DNA from: Nitrosomonas supralitoralis
GTDB taxonomy: Bacteria; Pseudomonadota; Gammaproteobacteria; Burkholderiales; Nitrosomonadaceae
Direction: 5' to 3'
Assembly: GCF_003011925.2 (NCBI RefSeq)
Contig: NZ_PXXU01000033.1
Span: 1 to 38,818, forward strand
Length of the DNA: 38,818 nucleotides
Shown here piece by piece: positions 26,593 to 33,963 of this stretch; position 1 is the first letter of the stretch, and every line of letters starts with the position of its first letter. The notes under the pieces are model-generated. The model saw only the letters and a program-made list of their open reading frames with translations, was not told the DNA's origin and searched no databases. The translations under genes were made by a program, and so were the position numbers.

Positions 26593-26832
26593 TCATCCAA
26601 AGCAAGGTGCAATCCGCCCTGTCTTAGCCTGACGTGTCTTGAGTCTTTCTTGATTGATGCTATTTTTGTACTTTTTAAGCTCAAAGTTTGCTTCGTCTCG
26701 CTCCAGCTTTGTTTTATCCAACTCCATTTCGGATTTCTTTTTTTCAACGTCAATTTTGTGTAACCGATCCGCAACGCTTCTCAGCACGTCGTCAAACCAA
26801 CTGACCAATCTTTCACTCTCTTTTGATGCCAT
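26593..26832 (-). CDS. Small coiled-coil phage protein
   Basis: 79 residues. Nearly all is a heptad-like Lys/Glu/Leu coil (LVSWFDDVLRSVADRLHKID, EKKKSEMELDKTKLERDEAN). It ends in GRIAPCFG. The start at 26832 lies 39 bp after the PEP-CTERM gene. Unrecognised. Confidence 0.6.
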   Translation of the reverse strand: MASKESERLVSWFDDVLRSVADRLHKIDVEKKKSEMELDKTKLERDEANFELKKYKNSINQERLKTRQAKTGRIAPCFG

Positions 26833-26871
26833 GATTACCTCGCTAGTTAAACTTGATCGCTTAAACTTTAC

Positions 26872-27435
26872 TTAGCTGGATTTCTGGTTAAACTTTCCTG
26901 ACTTAACCGCATACACAACGATTAACAATCCGAACAGCATCATCAGGTATGTTTCGGGCTCTGGCACGGCAGAAACGTGCACATTTTTCCAGTAGCCAAC
27001 CATGTCGTTGTAGTCGGAATCACCGAGGCCGCGAATGTCCTCAAACCCTGTGTGCAGGTGCAAGCCTTTGAAATCAAATTCAACTCTCATGTGCTGTAAA
27101 TGATCGGAATTCTTTGCGGGGTTTGACCACCACGTATCCCCTGTGTCCATAACATCCATGCGGAATTGAATGTGATCTCCTTTGTGATATTTACCAAAGT
27201 CAACAACGGTTCCAACTGGCGAATGATTGTTCAGAAAAACTCCCGACTTAACCCCGTTAATAACAGCGTACATATGGTTTTCGTAAGAAGCGCTACTAGG
27301 CTCGACCGTCGCATAAACATGACCGTTCTTAGCTACCGTGAACTGATAAAAAGGATCTGCTGCAAAAGCCGAAAATGACAAAAACAGAGAGAGACACAAA
27401 AACACTAAACTTGAAACAAAAATGCTTGATTTCAT
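26872..27435 (-). CDS. PEP-CTERM-anchored secreted protein (moron)
   Basis: 187 residues. Signal peptide at 1-26 (FVSSLVFLCLSLFLSFSAFA). The core includes GFEDIRGLGDSDYNDMV (130-146), a DUF4114-type Asp-rich calcium-binding-like motif. The C-terminus is VPEPETYLMMLFGLLIVV with a basic tail (SGKFNQKSS), the PEP-CTERM sorting signal cut by exosortase. The protein would be exported and released or anchored through the host's exosortase system. It lies inside a minus-strand phage operon without a role in phage growth, as expected of a cargo gene. Confidence 0.85.
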   Translation of the reverse strand: MKSSIFVSSLVFLCLSLFLSFSAFAADPFYQFTVAKNGHVYATVEPSSASYENHMYAVINGVKSGVFLNNHSPVGTVVDFGKYHKGDHIQFRMDVMDTGDTWWSNPAKNSDHLQHMRVEFDFKGLHLHTGFEDIRGLGDSDYNDMVGYWKNVHVSAVPEPETYLMMLFGLLIVVYAVKSGKFNQKSS

Positions 27436-27522
27436 TTTGAAACTCCTTTTTGGTTAATAAACTCAATTACATCTTTTACGTACACCACTGATGCTTCTTA
27501 ATGCACGCAAACCTTTCTGACT

Positions 27523-27672
27523 TCAGCTTGGTTTCGGTATCAAGCCATCTTTGAATAATTGATTTGTGCTTGCTTTAACCGAATAACCGAACAAACTGAT
27601 CATGTCCCGATTGTTGAGTGATGAGTCACCGGGTAGATTCTTTAACCAATCTGGAACGGTTATTTGACGCAT
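27523..27672 (-). CDS. 49-residue phage protein (possible HTH)
   Basis: Starts with ATG at 27672, two bases after the stop of the next gene, which ends with TAA at 27675. The sequence begins MRQITVPDWLKNLPGDSSLN and has a helix pair around NRDMISLFGYSVKASTNQLF, followed by KDGLIPKP. This looks like a small AlpA- or Xis-like DNA-binding fold. It is in the operon with the replication genes. Confidence 0.5.
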   Translation of the reverse strand: MRQITVPDWLKNLPGDSSLNNRDMISLFGYSVKASTNQLFKDGLIPKPS

Positions 27673-27674
27673 GG

Positions 27675-28334
27675 TTAAGCTTTTTTTGGCTCTTTTGATC
27701 CGTCGAACACAAGCTTCAAATCTGCCGAAGCTTCTCCGACTTGCTTGAACCCGATCAAGGGTTTATCAGTTCCACCGTTGATAACTCGCTTGCATTCATC
27801 CTCGTTTCCGATCATCACGCATGGCTGCAATTTGTGGCCTTTTGCTGCATTGTGTGCGTTGGCTATGCCAGTCAATATTTTTGGATAATCAGGTAATTCG
27901 CTACGCTCTTTGAAACCCCTGTACCGGTTTTCAAATTCACGCGCGACGAACGGCCACTCATCCTCGTTTTTTTGACCTAGGGCAATCCACCCGCCCATGT
28001 CATGCAACACACGGTGGATCAGCGGATCATCGAAAACCACATCGACATAGGTTCCCTTGTGACGCACACCTTTATCCACTTTCGCCCATGCTGACATTGC
28101 CGAATCCTGGGTTGACCCGCGTAGCATGCGGATGATGTCTGCAGGCTTTGGTAACCACTTCCCGCTTTCGGTGTTGATCACGTGGCGGTTAAACGCCTGG
28201 ATGATGGCTGGCAGGTCGTAAATCTTTAAAGCATTCCACCAAATATCCAGTACGAAGGTATTGATTTCCTTATCGTAAAACCCATAAATTCCCGCCAATC
28301 CTTCACGAAATTTTTCAAAGTCATTTTCAGTCAT
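27675..28334 (-). CDS. Phage replication-associated protein, DUF6475-like
   Basis: 219 residues from the ATG at 28334, which overlaps the stop of the upstream gene in an ATGA. The longer frame starting at 28364 runs inside that gene. The N-terminal FREGLAGIYGFYDKEINTFVLDIWW, then AIIQAFNRHV, then GKWLPKPADIIRML are typical of phage proteins placed after replication initiators (a helicase-loader position like lambda P). C-terminal part is basic. The DUF number is from memory. Confidence 0.65.
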   Translation of the reverse strand: MTENDFEKFREGLAGIYGFYDKEINTFVLDIWWNALKIYDLPAIIQAFNRHVINTESGKWLPKPADIIRMLRGSTQDSAMSAWAKVDKGVRHKGTYVDVVFDDPLIHRVLHDMGGWIALGQKNEDEWPFVAREFENRYRGFKERSELPDYPKILTGIANAHNAAKGHKLQPCVMIGNEDECKRVINGGTDKPLIGFKQVGEASADLKLVFDGSKEPKKA

Positions 28335-29092
28335 TTCATCGCCCTCATTTCTGGTGGTTTCCAATCGCTAACTGTTTCAAGATTGTTCTGCAGCAACGCG
28401 TCTGCCTTGTTCGGGATCTTGCCTTGCAGCACCTTTCCTTTCGCCTTTTCCGCTTCCGTGCGCTGCCCTTTCACGATCCCGAGAACGTAGGCAAATCCTT
28501 TGCTTTTGTCCTTGGCCGTTCGTGCTGCATGCATGAATTCATCAATCGTTGCACCCGCGTCGATGAGCATCAAAAGCTCAGGATGAGAAGGATTTAAATC
28601 GATAATTCCGATTTTTTTGATGGCAAGACACACGCTTGCCGCTGGTGTTGGGGGGCTACTCTGTTGGGAGGGATAATAAGTGTGTGTTATTACTTCTTCC
28701 TTTTCCCTTACCTTCCCTTCCTTTACCTTCCCTTCCGGGGTCGAATGGTCTTCTATAGATCCTGGAATATATGGAGGATGTTTTTTGTTTGGCTTTTCTA
28801 TTTTCTGGTGATGCCAACCTGTTACATGCCAATATCGGCGGCCATTTCCACCATCGTATTCAACAATTAGATCGTTCTTTAAAAGTTCCTTAGCATATTC
28901 TTCAATCTGTGATAATGAAATTTCATCACCTGGGAAAACTTCCATTTTTAAAGTTTTAAAACTAGCAGGATGATTACCGCCGTCATCGCAGAAATTCCAC
29001 ATTCCTATGAACATTAGACGAGCTATCGGAGAGCATTCGACGACTTGTTCTGAAGTCCAGAACTCAGGCTTAACTGTTCTGATTCTGGCCAA
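28331..29092 (-). CDS. Phage replication initiation protein
   Basis: 253 residues with a TTG start at 29092 and AAAGG 8 bases upstream. The N-terminal MARIRTVKPEFWTSEQ and ARLMFIGMWNFCDDGGNHPAS are the characteristic opening of phage replication proteins with a DnaT/O-like winged helix. The middle has YWHVTGWHHQKIEKPNKKHPP. The C-terminus is basic (GIVKGQRTEAEKAKGKVLQG). It probably binds the phage origin and recruits host helicase. It overlaps the next gene by 4 bp. Confidence 0.72.
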   Translation of the reverse strand: MARIRTVKPEFWTSEQVVECSPIARLMFIGMWNFCDDGGNHPASFKTLKMEVFPGDEISLSQIEEYAKELLKNDLIVEYDGGNGRRYWHVTGWHHQKIEKPNKKHPPYIPGSIEDHSTPEGKVKEGKVREKEEVITHTYYPSQQSSPPTPAASVCLAIKKIGIIDLNPSHPELLMLIDAGATIDEFMHAARTAKDKSKGFAYVLGIVKGQRTEAEKAKGKVLQGKIPNKADALLQNNLETVSDWKPPEMRAMK

Positions 29093-29183
29093 TTTTCACA
29101 CCTTTCTTGGAGTTACATTTATTGCAGGAAGGAACAATATTGCTTATCAGATCACTGCCTTCATTAAGTAAGAGATTTGGCAT
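29070..29183 (-). CDS. 37-residue ORF with truncated HNH C-terminal motif
   Basis: ATG at 29183 overlaps the previous stop (TAATG). The product begins MPNLLLNEGSDLISNIVPSC and continues NKCNSKKGVKIG. The piece NIVPSCNKCNSKKG matches the C-terminal part of HNH homing or restriction nucleases, without the first two thirds of the domain. It ends inside the replication gene. It may be a relic or a chance match. Confidence 0.35.
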   Translation of the reverse strand: MPNLLLNEGSDLISNIVPSCNKCNSKKGVKIGQNQNS

Positions 29184-29296
29184 TACCTCGCCCTCATAAT
29201 TCTTAAGAGTTGATGTCTTAAATTAAGCCGTTGAATTCTTGTCACAAGGGCATCAGATAGAGCTAGTTCAAGTTTGTTTAAAAAATTATCTATCAT
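29183..29296 (-). CDS. 37-residue helical ORF
   Basis: Begins MIDNFLNKLELALSDALVTR. It starts at 29296, 16 bp after the previous gene's stop, and its TAA overlaps the next ATG. Translational coupling and location favour a real small gene, but nothing is recognised. Confidence 0.35.
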   Translation of the reverse strand: MIDNFLNKLELALSDALVTRIQRLNLRHQLLRIMRAR

Positions 29297-29311
29297 TTTT
29301 TATCCTATTTT

Positions 29312-29572
29312 TTAACCGTCACTGCCATACTTAAACCCCAAAAAAATACCAGCCCGGAGTACACACAGGCTGGCGAATTTGCTGGTGGCTGCCAGCACGA
29401 GGATAAAAAAACCAAGAGCGGTTAAGCTCCTGGAAAAACTGAGACCATTATCGACAATCTCAGCTATACAGACGTTGTAAATCAAGACCATCGGACTACA
29501 CAGGATGATTTCTTCGCTGGCCTTGTGCCGTGAGCTCCACACAGGGTAGGGAAGGTGGATTCTTTTATTCAT
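29312..29572 (-). CDS. Possible 86-residue membrane protein after cII
   Basis: Start ATG overlaps the cII stop (ATGA). The C-terminal half is hydrophobic (LTALGFFILVLAATSKFASL). The last third overlaps a strong terminator-like hairpin at 29338-29373, so either a gene hides a terminator or the frame is spurious. Keep as tentative. Confidence 0.35.
   Translation of the reverse strand: MNKRIHLPYPVWSSRHKASEEIILCSPMVLIYNVCIAEIVDNGLSFSRSLTALGFFILVLAATSKFASLCVLRAGIFLGFKYGSDG
29338..29373 (-). terminator. Intrinsic terminator on the minus strand
   Basis: Minus strand reads CCAGCC (29373-29368), a loop, GGCTGG (29354-29349), then TATTTTTTT. This is a clear intrinsic terminator downstream of cII. A second stem (GCTGG/CCAGC, 29381-29396) lies just upstream. 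It would separate the cro/cII transcript from the replication genes unless antitermination occurs. Confidence 0.75.
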
Positions 29573-30042
29573 TTCTTGACCGAACGAAGTAATCTTTTTT
29601 CTTCAGTGACGGCCATGTAGCATTCGAGACGACACATTATTTCTGCCGCAGCGACCGCAAACTCGTTGTATCCGCTCTTTATCTCTTCTAATTCATCCCA
29701 ACTTATAGAGCCATTTTCAATGGCGCTACTGACAGATCTAGCCCACAACCCTTGTTTTTCAGATAATTTCAGGTGAAGACTCAGTATTGCCGTGTCGGAC
29801 AAACCTTCGTAATTGGGTTTTTTGATGCACATTAATCCGCGTTCTTCAGCGAAATACTGCGCAATTTCATCCGTATCCGCGATGGTTGCTATCAGATCAA
29901 GTTCATGCGCATAGACATGGTGCGTGTCTATATTTGGATTTACTTTATTCTTGAATGTATTTGTATTGATTCCAAGACTTTCACCAAGCGCCGTGACTCC
30001 ATATTTCTTGGCTATTCTGAACACCAAATTATTAATACTCAC
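29569..30042 (-). CDS. cII: Phage regulatory CII-family protein
   Basis: 157 residues. Typical CII-type opening: LVFRIAKKYGVTALGESLGINTNTFKNKVNPN, then HHVYAHELDLIATIADTDEI. The rest is helical. CII-type proteins control lysogeny establishment or early promoters. It lies 69 bp after the YdaS/Cro gene in the leftward operon. Confidence 0.8.
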   Translation of the reverse strand: MSINNLVFRIAKKYGVTALGESLGINTNTFKNKVNPNIDTHHVYAHELDLIATIADTDEIAQYFAEERGLMCIKKPNYEGLSDTAILSLHLKLSEKQGLWARSVSSAIENGSISWDELEEIKSGYNEFAVAAAEIMCRLECYMAVTEEKRLLRSVKK

Positions 30043-30111
30043 TCGGTCAATCTCCCTTCTGATGGTCGTGGTATTTATTAACTACAGCACTCATAATGTT
30101 GTTATGGAAAA

Positions 30112-30360
30112 TCATGCTGCTTTTTCCGAATCGGTTTGTTCTTTTTGGGCAAGCTCTGGCCATAACTTGTGCCAAGTATCCGGACATAAATCTTTCCGTG
30201 TTACTAAACCACCTGTGACTAATTCAATTTGTGGGCAGCGCTCGAATGGGACTGGTCTTGTTCCATTCCTCCACTGACTTACAAGGGATGGAGCAACATC
30301 AAGTTTTCTGGCTAATCCAGCATTCGTATCAATTTCTAATAAATAGGCCTGTAGGTTCAT
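30112..30360 (-). CDS. YdaS/Cro-like repressor, leftward early gene
   Basis: 82 residues. The HTH is at about 10-40: TNAGLARKLDVAPSLVSQWRNGTRPVP, then FERCPQIELVTGG. This is the YdaS/Cro pattern. It is the first gene of the leftward early operon. The start codon lies only 7 bp downstream of the -10 box at 30368, so its transcript is probably leaderless. It likely competes with the repressor at 30446 for the operators at 30371-30409. Confidence 0.85.
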   Translation of the reverse strand: MNLQAYLLEIDTNAGLARKLDVAPSLVSQWRNGTRPVPFERCPQIELVTGGLVTRKDLCPDTWHKLWPELAQKEQTDSEKAA

Positions 30361-30396
30361 GCAAAATACGATAGCAAATGCTGTTTATCAAGTCAA
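30361..30396 (-). promoter_or_regulatory. Leftward early promoter PL-like
   Basis: Minus strand: TTGACT (30396-30391), 17-bp spacer, TATCGT (30373-30368). The start site would be about 30361-30362, directly at the ATG (30360). Both elements lie over the two operators. Near-consensus sequence and spacing give good confidence. Confidence 0.8.
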
Positions 30397-30409
30397 CAGC
30401 ATTTGCGAT
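30371..30409. promoter_or_regulatory. Operator pair between cro-like gene and repressor
   Basis: Site 1 ATAGCAAATGCTGTT (30371-30385) and site 2 AACAGCATTTGCGAT (30395-30409) are inverted with respect to each other, 24 bp apart start to start. Each has an AGCA-NN-TGCT dyad (site 2 has a one-base departure). They cover the -35 and -10 boxes of the leftward promoter. Confidence 0.85.
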
Positions 30410-30445
30410 TTTACTTATCATAAGACTCAGAACAGAATTCATCCC

Positions 30446-30895
30446 ATGGATGAAAAGGAAGAAATAGCAGAAAGAGTTAGGTTATTAATGGAACTTATAG
30501 ATTCCAGTGGTGGTATTGCACCATTTTGCAGAAAATATTCTAAAGAGGATGCAGAAACCCCTATTTCACCAACTTATGTTTCTCAGCTAAAAAACGGGAG
30601 TAGATCATTCGGGTTTAAGGCAGCAAGAAAAATGGAGGATAACTCAACTCTACCTAAATATTATTTTGATCCTTGGAGAAAACAATCAAAGACAAACGAA
30701 ATTTTTTTCGGTGACGAGAGTGATCTATTGGAATTCCTCGGACTTAATAATGGAAAGCTTGATTTCGAACAATTAAAACGGATCAAGAGATTCGTGAATG
30801 CCTCACTTGAAAAACAAGAAGCTGCACTTGAAACCATCAAGAGTCTTGGATCAGGAGGAAGCAAGGAAGCAAGAGAGGGGCCAAAAGGTAAGTAG
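30446..30895 (+). CDS. HTH repressor (CI-like, no peptidase domain)
   Basis: 149 residues from the ATG at 30446. A longer frame from 30359 would run through the operators and the region upstream of any transcript start. HTH part: EEIAERVRLLMELIDSSGG, PFCRKYSKEDAETPISPT and YVSQLKNGSRSFGFKAARK. The C-terminus is an amphipathic helix (FEQLKRIKRFVNASLEKQEA). No S24 peptidase, so RecA-driven self-cleavage is unlikely. It is divergent from the cro-like gene and is the natural candidate for the lysogenic repressor. Confidence 0.7.
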   Translation: MDEKEEIAERVRLLMELIDSSGGIAPFCRKYSKEDAETPISPTYVSQLKNGSRSFGFKAARKMEDNSTLPKYYFDPWRKQSKTNEIFFGDESDLLEFLGLNNGKLDFEQLKRIKRFVNASLEKQEAALETIKSLGSGGSKEAREGPKGK

Positions 30896-30976
30896 CTTAA
30901 GGTATTGGTGTGAAGACGATGGTTGTATGTGCAAAATGGGGTGAATGTTGAACAGTGACTGCTTGAAATATTGATA

Positions 30977-31940
30977 ATGAATAATTCAGAAAATCTTAAC
31001 TCAGTGATGTATCTCAACGAAGATGCCGGGAATGTAGGCGTGCCGGTTATTTTCCATGATGACACTGTCTGGATCACTCAGGAAAATATGTCAAAGCTTT
31101 TTAATGTTGATGATTCAGGAATATCAAAACATCTAAAGAACATATTCGAAACTGGAGAATTACAAAGAGAAGCAACTGTTGCAAAAATTGCAACAGTTCA
31201 AACAGAAGGCGGTAGGAAAGTCAATCGAAATTTAGAGCATTACAATCTTGACGCCATAATCTCTGTGGGTTATCGAGTAAATTCGCAGAAAGCCACTCAA
31301 TTCAGAATCTGGGCAACCGGAATAATCAAGCAATACATAAGAGATGGCTATGTAATAAACGAGGCTCTGCTAAGGCAAGACCCCGCAAAGTTAAATAAAT
31401 TAGCCGCCAAAATATGGTAATTTCGGGCTGGAGAAAAAAATGTATTCGAACAAGTTAGAGATTGTTTTAAATTATCCGCCTCAGATTATGAGCCAACTTC
31501 CGATGAAATACGTTCCTTTTATTCCTTTGCAAAATAAATTTCATCACGCAATAACTAAAATGACTGCATCGCAATTACTTTTGGATAGAGCAAATGCAGA
31601 GATAGAAAATATGGATCTGATTAGCTTAAAAAATTTAATCCCCACAAAAAGTGAAGCTCAAACAGGGAAAAACTATCTTACAGAAGATGAAATATACAGA
31701 ATGTACTTATTATCTGAGCAATTTTTATTGTTCGCAGAGTCTTCTGCGCTTATGGGCAAACATCTCACTATGAAACAATTACATAACCAGTTAGACATCC
31801 TTCTGGAACTAAATGGTTATCCTGTGTTTGTTGGCTACAGAGACTATATTAAAGATGAAGCAATGAAACATGCTGAATCCGAATACAAAACTTTTATTGA
31901 ATTAAAGAAGCTAGAGATGCTGGGATTAGATGTTAATTAA
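30977..31940 (+). pseudogene. RhuM-family gene broken by a nonsense codon and a frameshift
   Basis: The N-terminal piece (30977-31420) carries VIFHDDTVWITQENMSKLF, VDDSGISKHLKNIF and HYNLDAIISVGYRVNS, clear RhuM features. It stops at TAA 31418. The same frame then continues after the stop with FRAGEKNVFEQVRDCFKL, SASDYEPTSDEIRSFYSF. At about 31520-31531 the homology moves to the other frame: QNKFHHAIT, SQLLLDRANAEIENM, then ...YLTEDEIYRMYLLSE, to a stop at 31940. RhuM proteins are about 330 residues, so a stop plus one frameshift break one gene. A perfect inverted repeat at 31174-31198 lies in the coding sequence. Confidence 0.8.
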
Positions 31941-32475
31941 AATCAAGTGCAGACCAACGCGCACAACAAAAAAGCCCGGCCCTAAAACAGTCTTCATAAG
32001 AGGAATTATTCGGACTAAACCAGAGGTTTCGCCGCAGAATAAATAGGTTTAAGTAAAGTTAGATAGGTACCTTTTTATATAATTTATCACACAATTGCTT
32101 ATTTGTTTCTTTCATAAGAAAACGGCGCAGATAATAAAATTAAATGCGCCGTTTAGGTGAAGTGCAGTATTACTTGGAAGATCCGGTAATTTAAGGGGGG
32201 GGAAAACCGAATCTATATTAATTATGCCTCGGATAAATATAAAAGTTTGTGCGTTCGCTAACATTTATGAATAATTATTTTATTATAACGGTGGGTTGCA
32301 TATAACTAGTCTTTCTAACAGCGCGGCCATTTGATCGCTCGTATATACAATAACACAGACCGGCTAGGTTTTATTATCTTGTATTGTTAGTGTTCGCACA
32401 TATTATTTTATTTTCAAATTTTAGAATGCTCCATCTGGGACTTTCCCCAGTTAATTAATCAATGGAGATCTACAC
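31941..32475. other. 535-bp intergenic region with a bidirectional hairpin
   Basis: No gene seen. CGGCGCA (32123-32129) pairs with TGCGCCG (32145-32151) around a 15-base AT-rich loop, followed by TTTAGG and preceded by AAGAAAA. A weak bidirectional terminator is likely. The remaining sequence is AT-rich with no defended promoter for the KGG gene. Confidence 0.5.
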
Positions 32476-32907
32476 ATGAATACAAAAACTTCTAAAAATA
32501 ATGAAAATGATCAATCTGACAATACCTCTAATCGCGGCTTCGCTTCAATGGATCCGGAAAAACAACGTGAAATAGCCAGTGAAGGTGGCAGAGCAGCGCA
32601 TGAAAAAGGAACTGCTCATGAGTTTGATTCGGAAGAAGCGAGAGAAGCAGGTCATAAAGGCGGAAAAGTAGCGCATGAAAGGGGAACTGCTCATGAATTT
32701 GATTCAGAAGAAGCTGCTGAGGCAGGTAGAAAAGGTGGTCAAGCGCAAGGGAAGAATCAATCAAAAGATCAGCACTCATCAACTTCCGCTCGTGGACAAA
32801 GCAATAAAGGAGACGGAAATGATAATGAGAACAACTCATCATCTACTCGTGGAGGTACATCTCAACAGCATGCTAAAGCAGGGAGCCAGAGCCACAAGAA
32901 TAAATAA
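32476..32907 (+). CDS. KGG-repeat stress protein
   Basis: 143 residues, very hydrophilic. It has a run of KGG-type units: SEGGRAAHEKGTAHEFDSEE, then AREAGHKGGKVAHERGTAHE, then FDSEEAAEAGRKGG. This is the general stress protein family with KGG motif (YciG and con-10 type). The C-terminal half is Ser/Asn/Gly/Gln-rich and disordered. It has a GGAG site 9 bases upstream. It lies between repressor and early promoter, so it could be expressed in the lysogen as a desiccation or stress protein. Confidence 0.85.
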   Translation: MNTKTSKNNENDQSDNTSNRGFASMDPEKQREIASEGGRAAHEKGTAHEFDSEEAREAGHKGGKVAHERGTAHEFDSEEAAEAGRKGGQAQGKNQSKDQHSSTSARGQSNKGDGNDNENNSSSTRGGTSQQHAKAGSQSHKNK

Positions 32908-32994
32908 CTGTTAAGTTTTTAAATATACTAACTAGATGGCAAAAAGTAAGTATTTTTATTTACAAACACATCTAAAATTCTAGTGGAGAGTGAT

Positions 32995-33261
32995 ATGAAT
33001 GATATACATAGACGAGCCAATCATAATAGCGATATTTCATCTGAAAAAATGAAGAATCCAAGAGTATGGATATATATATTTCTGGCCGTATTATTTATTG
33101 TAGGGGTCGGCACTTGGTTATGGAGTGATTATAAGGAAGACAATACATCCAATTCTTTATCTTCTAGCTCTAATACTAGCCCTTTGGTTCAACAAAAACG
33201 TAACGCAAATCCTGGTTCAGATGGTTCTGTCTCTTCAGATTCCGGAGCAGTTCAAAAATGA
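32995..33261 (+). CDS. Small single-helix membrane protein
   Basis: 88 residues from the ATG at 32995, with GGAGAG upstream. It has a cytoplasmic N-terminus, one transmembrane segment (VWIYIFLAVLFIVGVGTWLW), then a Ser/Asn-rich exterior. It follows the KGG gene by 87 bp. Function unknown. Confidence 0.65.
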   Translation: MNDIHRRANHNSDISSEKMKNPRVWIYIFLAVLFIVGVGTWLWSDYKEDNTSNSLSSSSNTSPLVQQKRNANPGSDGSVSSDSGAVQK

Positions 33262-33296
33262 ACAATATTTTTTTAAATTTATGGAAGACAATTATT

Positions 33297-33443
33297 ATGG
33301 ATAACGAAACGAAAGAAAATAGTAATTTAGAAGATAATACGATTACACAAGGTTCTCAAGAAGATGTAGAAGTTGATTTCACATTGGACAATGAGAATAA
33401 AGAAGATCAAAAGAAAATGACCGATGAATCTGAAACAAAGTAA
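33297..33443 (+). CDS. Small acidic protein
   Basis: 48 residues, mostly Asp, Glu, Asn, Lys and Thr. An alternative start at 33258 overlaps the previous stop as ATGA but gives a different hydrophobic N-terminus. It ends the KGG operon, 13 bp before a terminator. Function unknown. Confidence 0.5.
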   Translation: MDNETKENSNLEDNTITQGSQEDVEVDFTLDNENKEDQKKMTDESETK

Positions 33444-33455
33444 TGAGGAATATTT

Positions 33456-33475
33456 AAACCCGCTTCGGCGGGTTT
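33456..33475 (+). terminator. Intrinsic terminator after the KGG operon
   Basis: AAACCCGC-TTCG-GCGGGTTT: 8-bp stem with a stable UUCG-type loop ending in T residues. Confidence 0.9.
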
Positions 33476-33502
33476 CTTATTGCCAGCAACAACCAACCCC
33501 TA

Positions 33503-33524
33503 AGTAGTTTTGTACTGACTTTGT
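33503..33524 (+). repeat. 22-bp direct repeat, left copy
   Basis: AGTAGTTTTGTACTGACTTT plus GT; differs at two positions from the copy at 34192-34213. The pair, 689 bp apart, brackets the DUF2513 remnant and the 33937 gene. Confidence 0.6.
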
Positions 33525-33571
33525 ATGGAGTTTAATTTTTTATATGATAGTCTTATGAATTAAACTCTAAC

Positions 33572-33963
33572 ATGAAAGCTATGAAACGTGACCTTAACCT
33601 TGTTAGAAATATATTATTATGTGCAATAGAACAGGAATGTGAATTTTTCGGTAACCCAGAGATTGAAGATTATTCTTCAGACCAGATTTCATACCATATT
33701 AATTTAATGGACCAGGCCGGACTTGTTTTGGCTCGAAATTATCGTAAGCATATTCCACATCTGACCAATAGATACACCTTGCCGACTTAATTACGGTTAC
33801 TTGGGATGGGCATGATTTCATTGATGCTGCGAAGAATAATGCTTTATGGAAGAGAGTGCCATGAATAATGTTTTAAAAGAGGGATCTTCATTTACTTTTA
33901 AATATGTTAAGGATTGGCTTCGAGAAAATATCCCATCTATTCCTCATATCCCTCCAATCTCCT
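33572..33963 (+). pseudogene. DUF2513-family gene with frameshift
   Basis: The first part (33572-33790) has MKRDLNLVRNILLCAIEQE, then SDQISYHINLMDQAGLVLAR, typical of DUF2513. The frame ends at TAA 33788. From about 33776 the homology continues in another frame with LITVTWDGHDFIDAAKNNAL then WKRVP to TGA at 33862. A third frame from ATG 33861 gives 34 more residues (MNNVLKEGSSFTFKYVKDWL) that may be the C-terminus. So one frameshift is clear and a second possible. The start is probably the second ATG at 33581. Confidence 0.7.

Noticed and set aside
26388..26774. 128-codon minus-strand frame overlapping the 26332 and 26593 genes
   Set aside because: Both overlapped genes are better supported by composition and starts; this frame is odd in composition.
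29381..29460. Possible C4-type antisense RNA beside cII
   Set aside because: Two hairpins and the phage context fit loosely, but I cannot match the consensus by eye; a covariance-model search would decide.
30359..30445. Longer N-terminus for the repressor
   Set aside because: It would cover the operators and the promoter region; the ATG at 30446 gives a normal HTH protein.
32540..32760. KGG repeats as a CRISPR-like array
   Set aside because: The repeat follows a protein reading frame with codon-level variation and no spacers.
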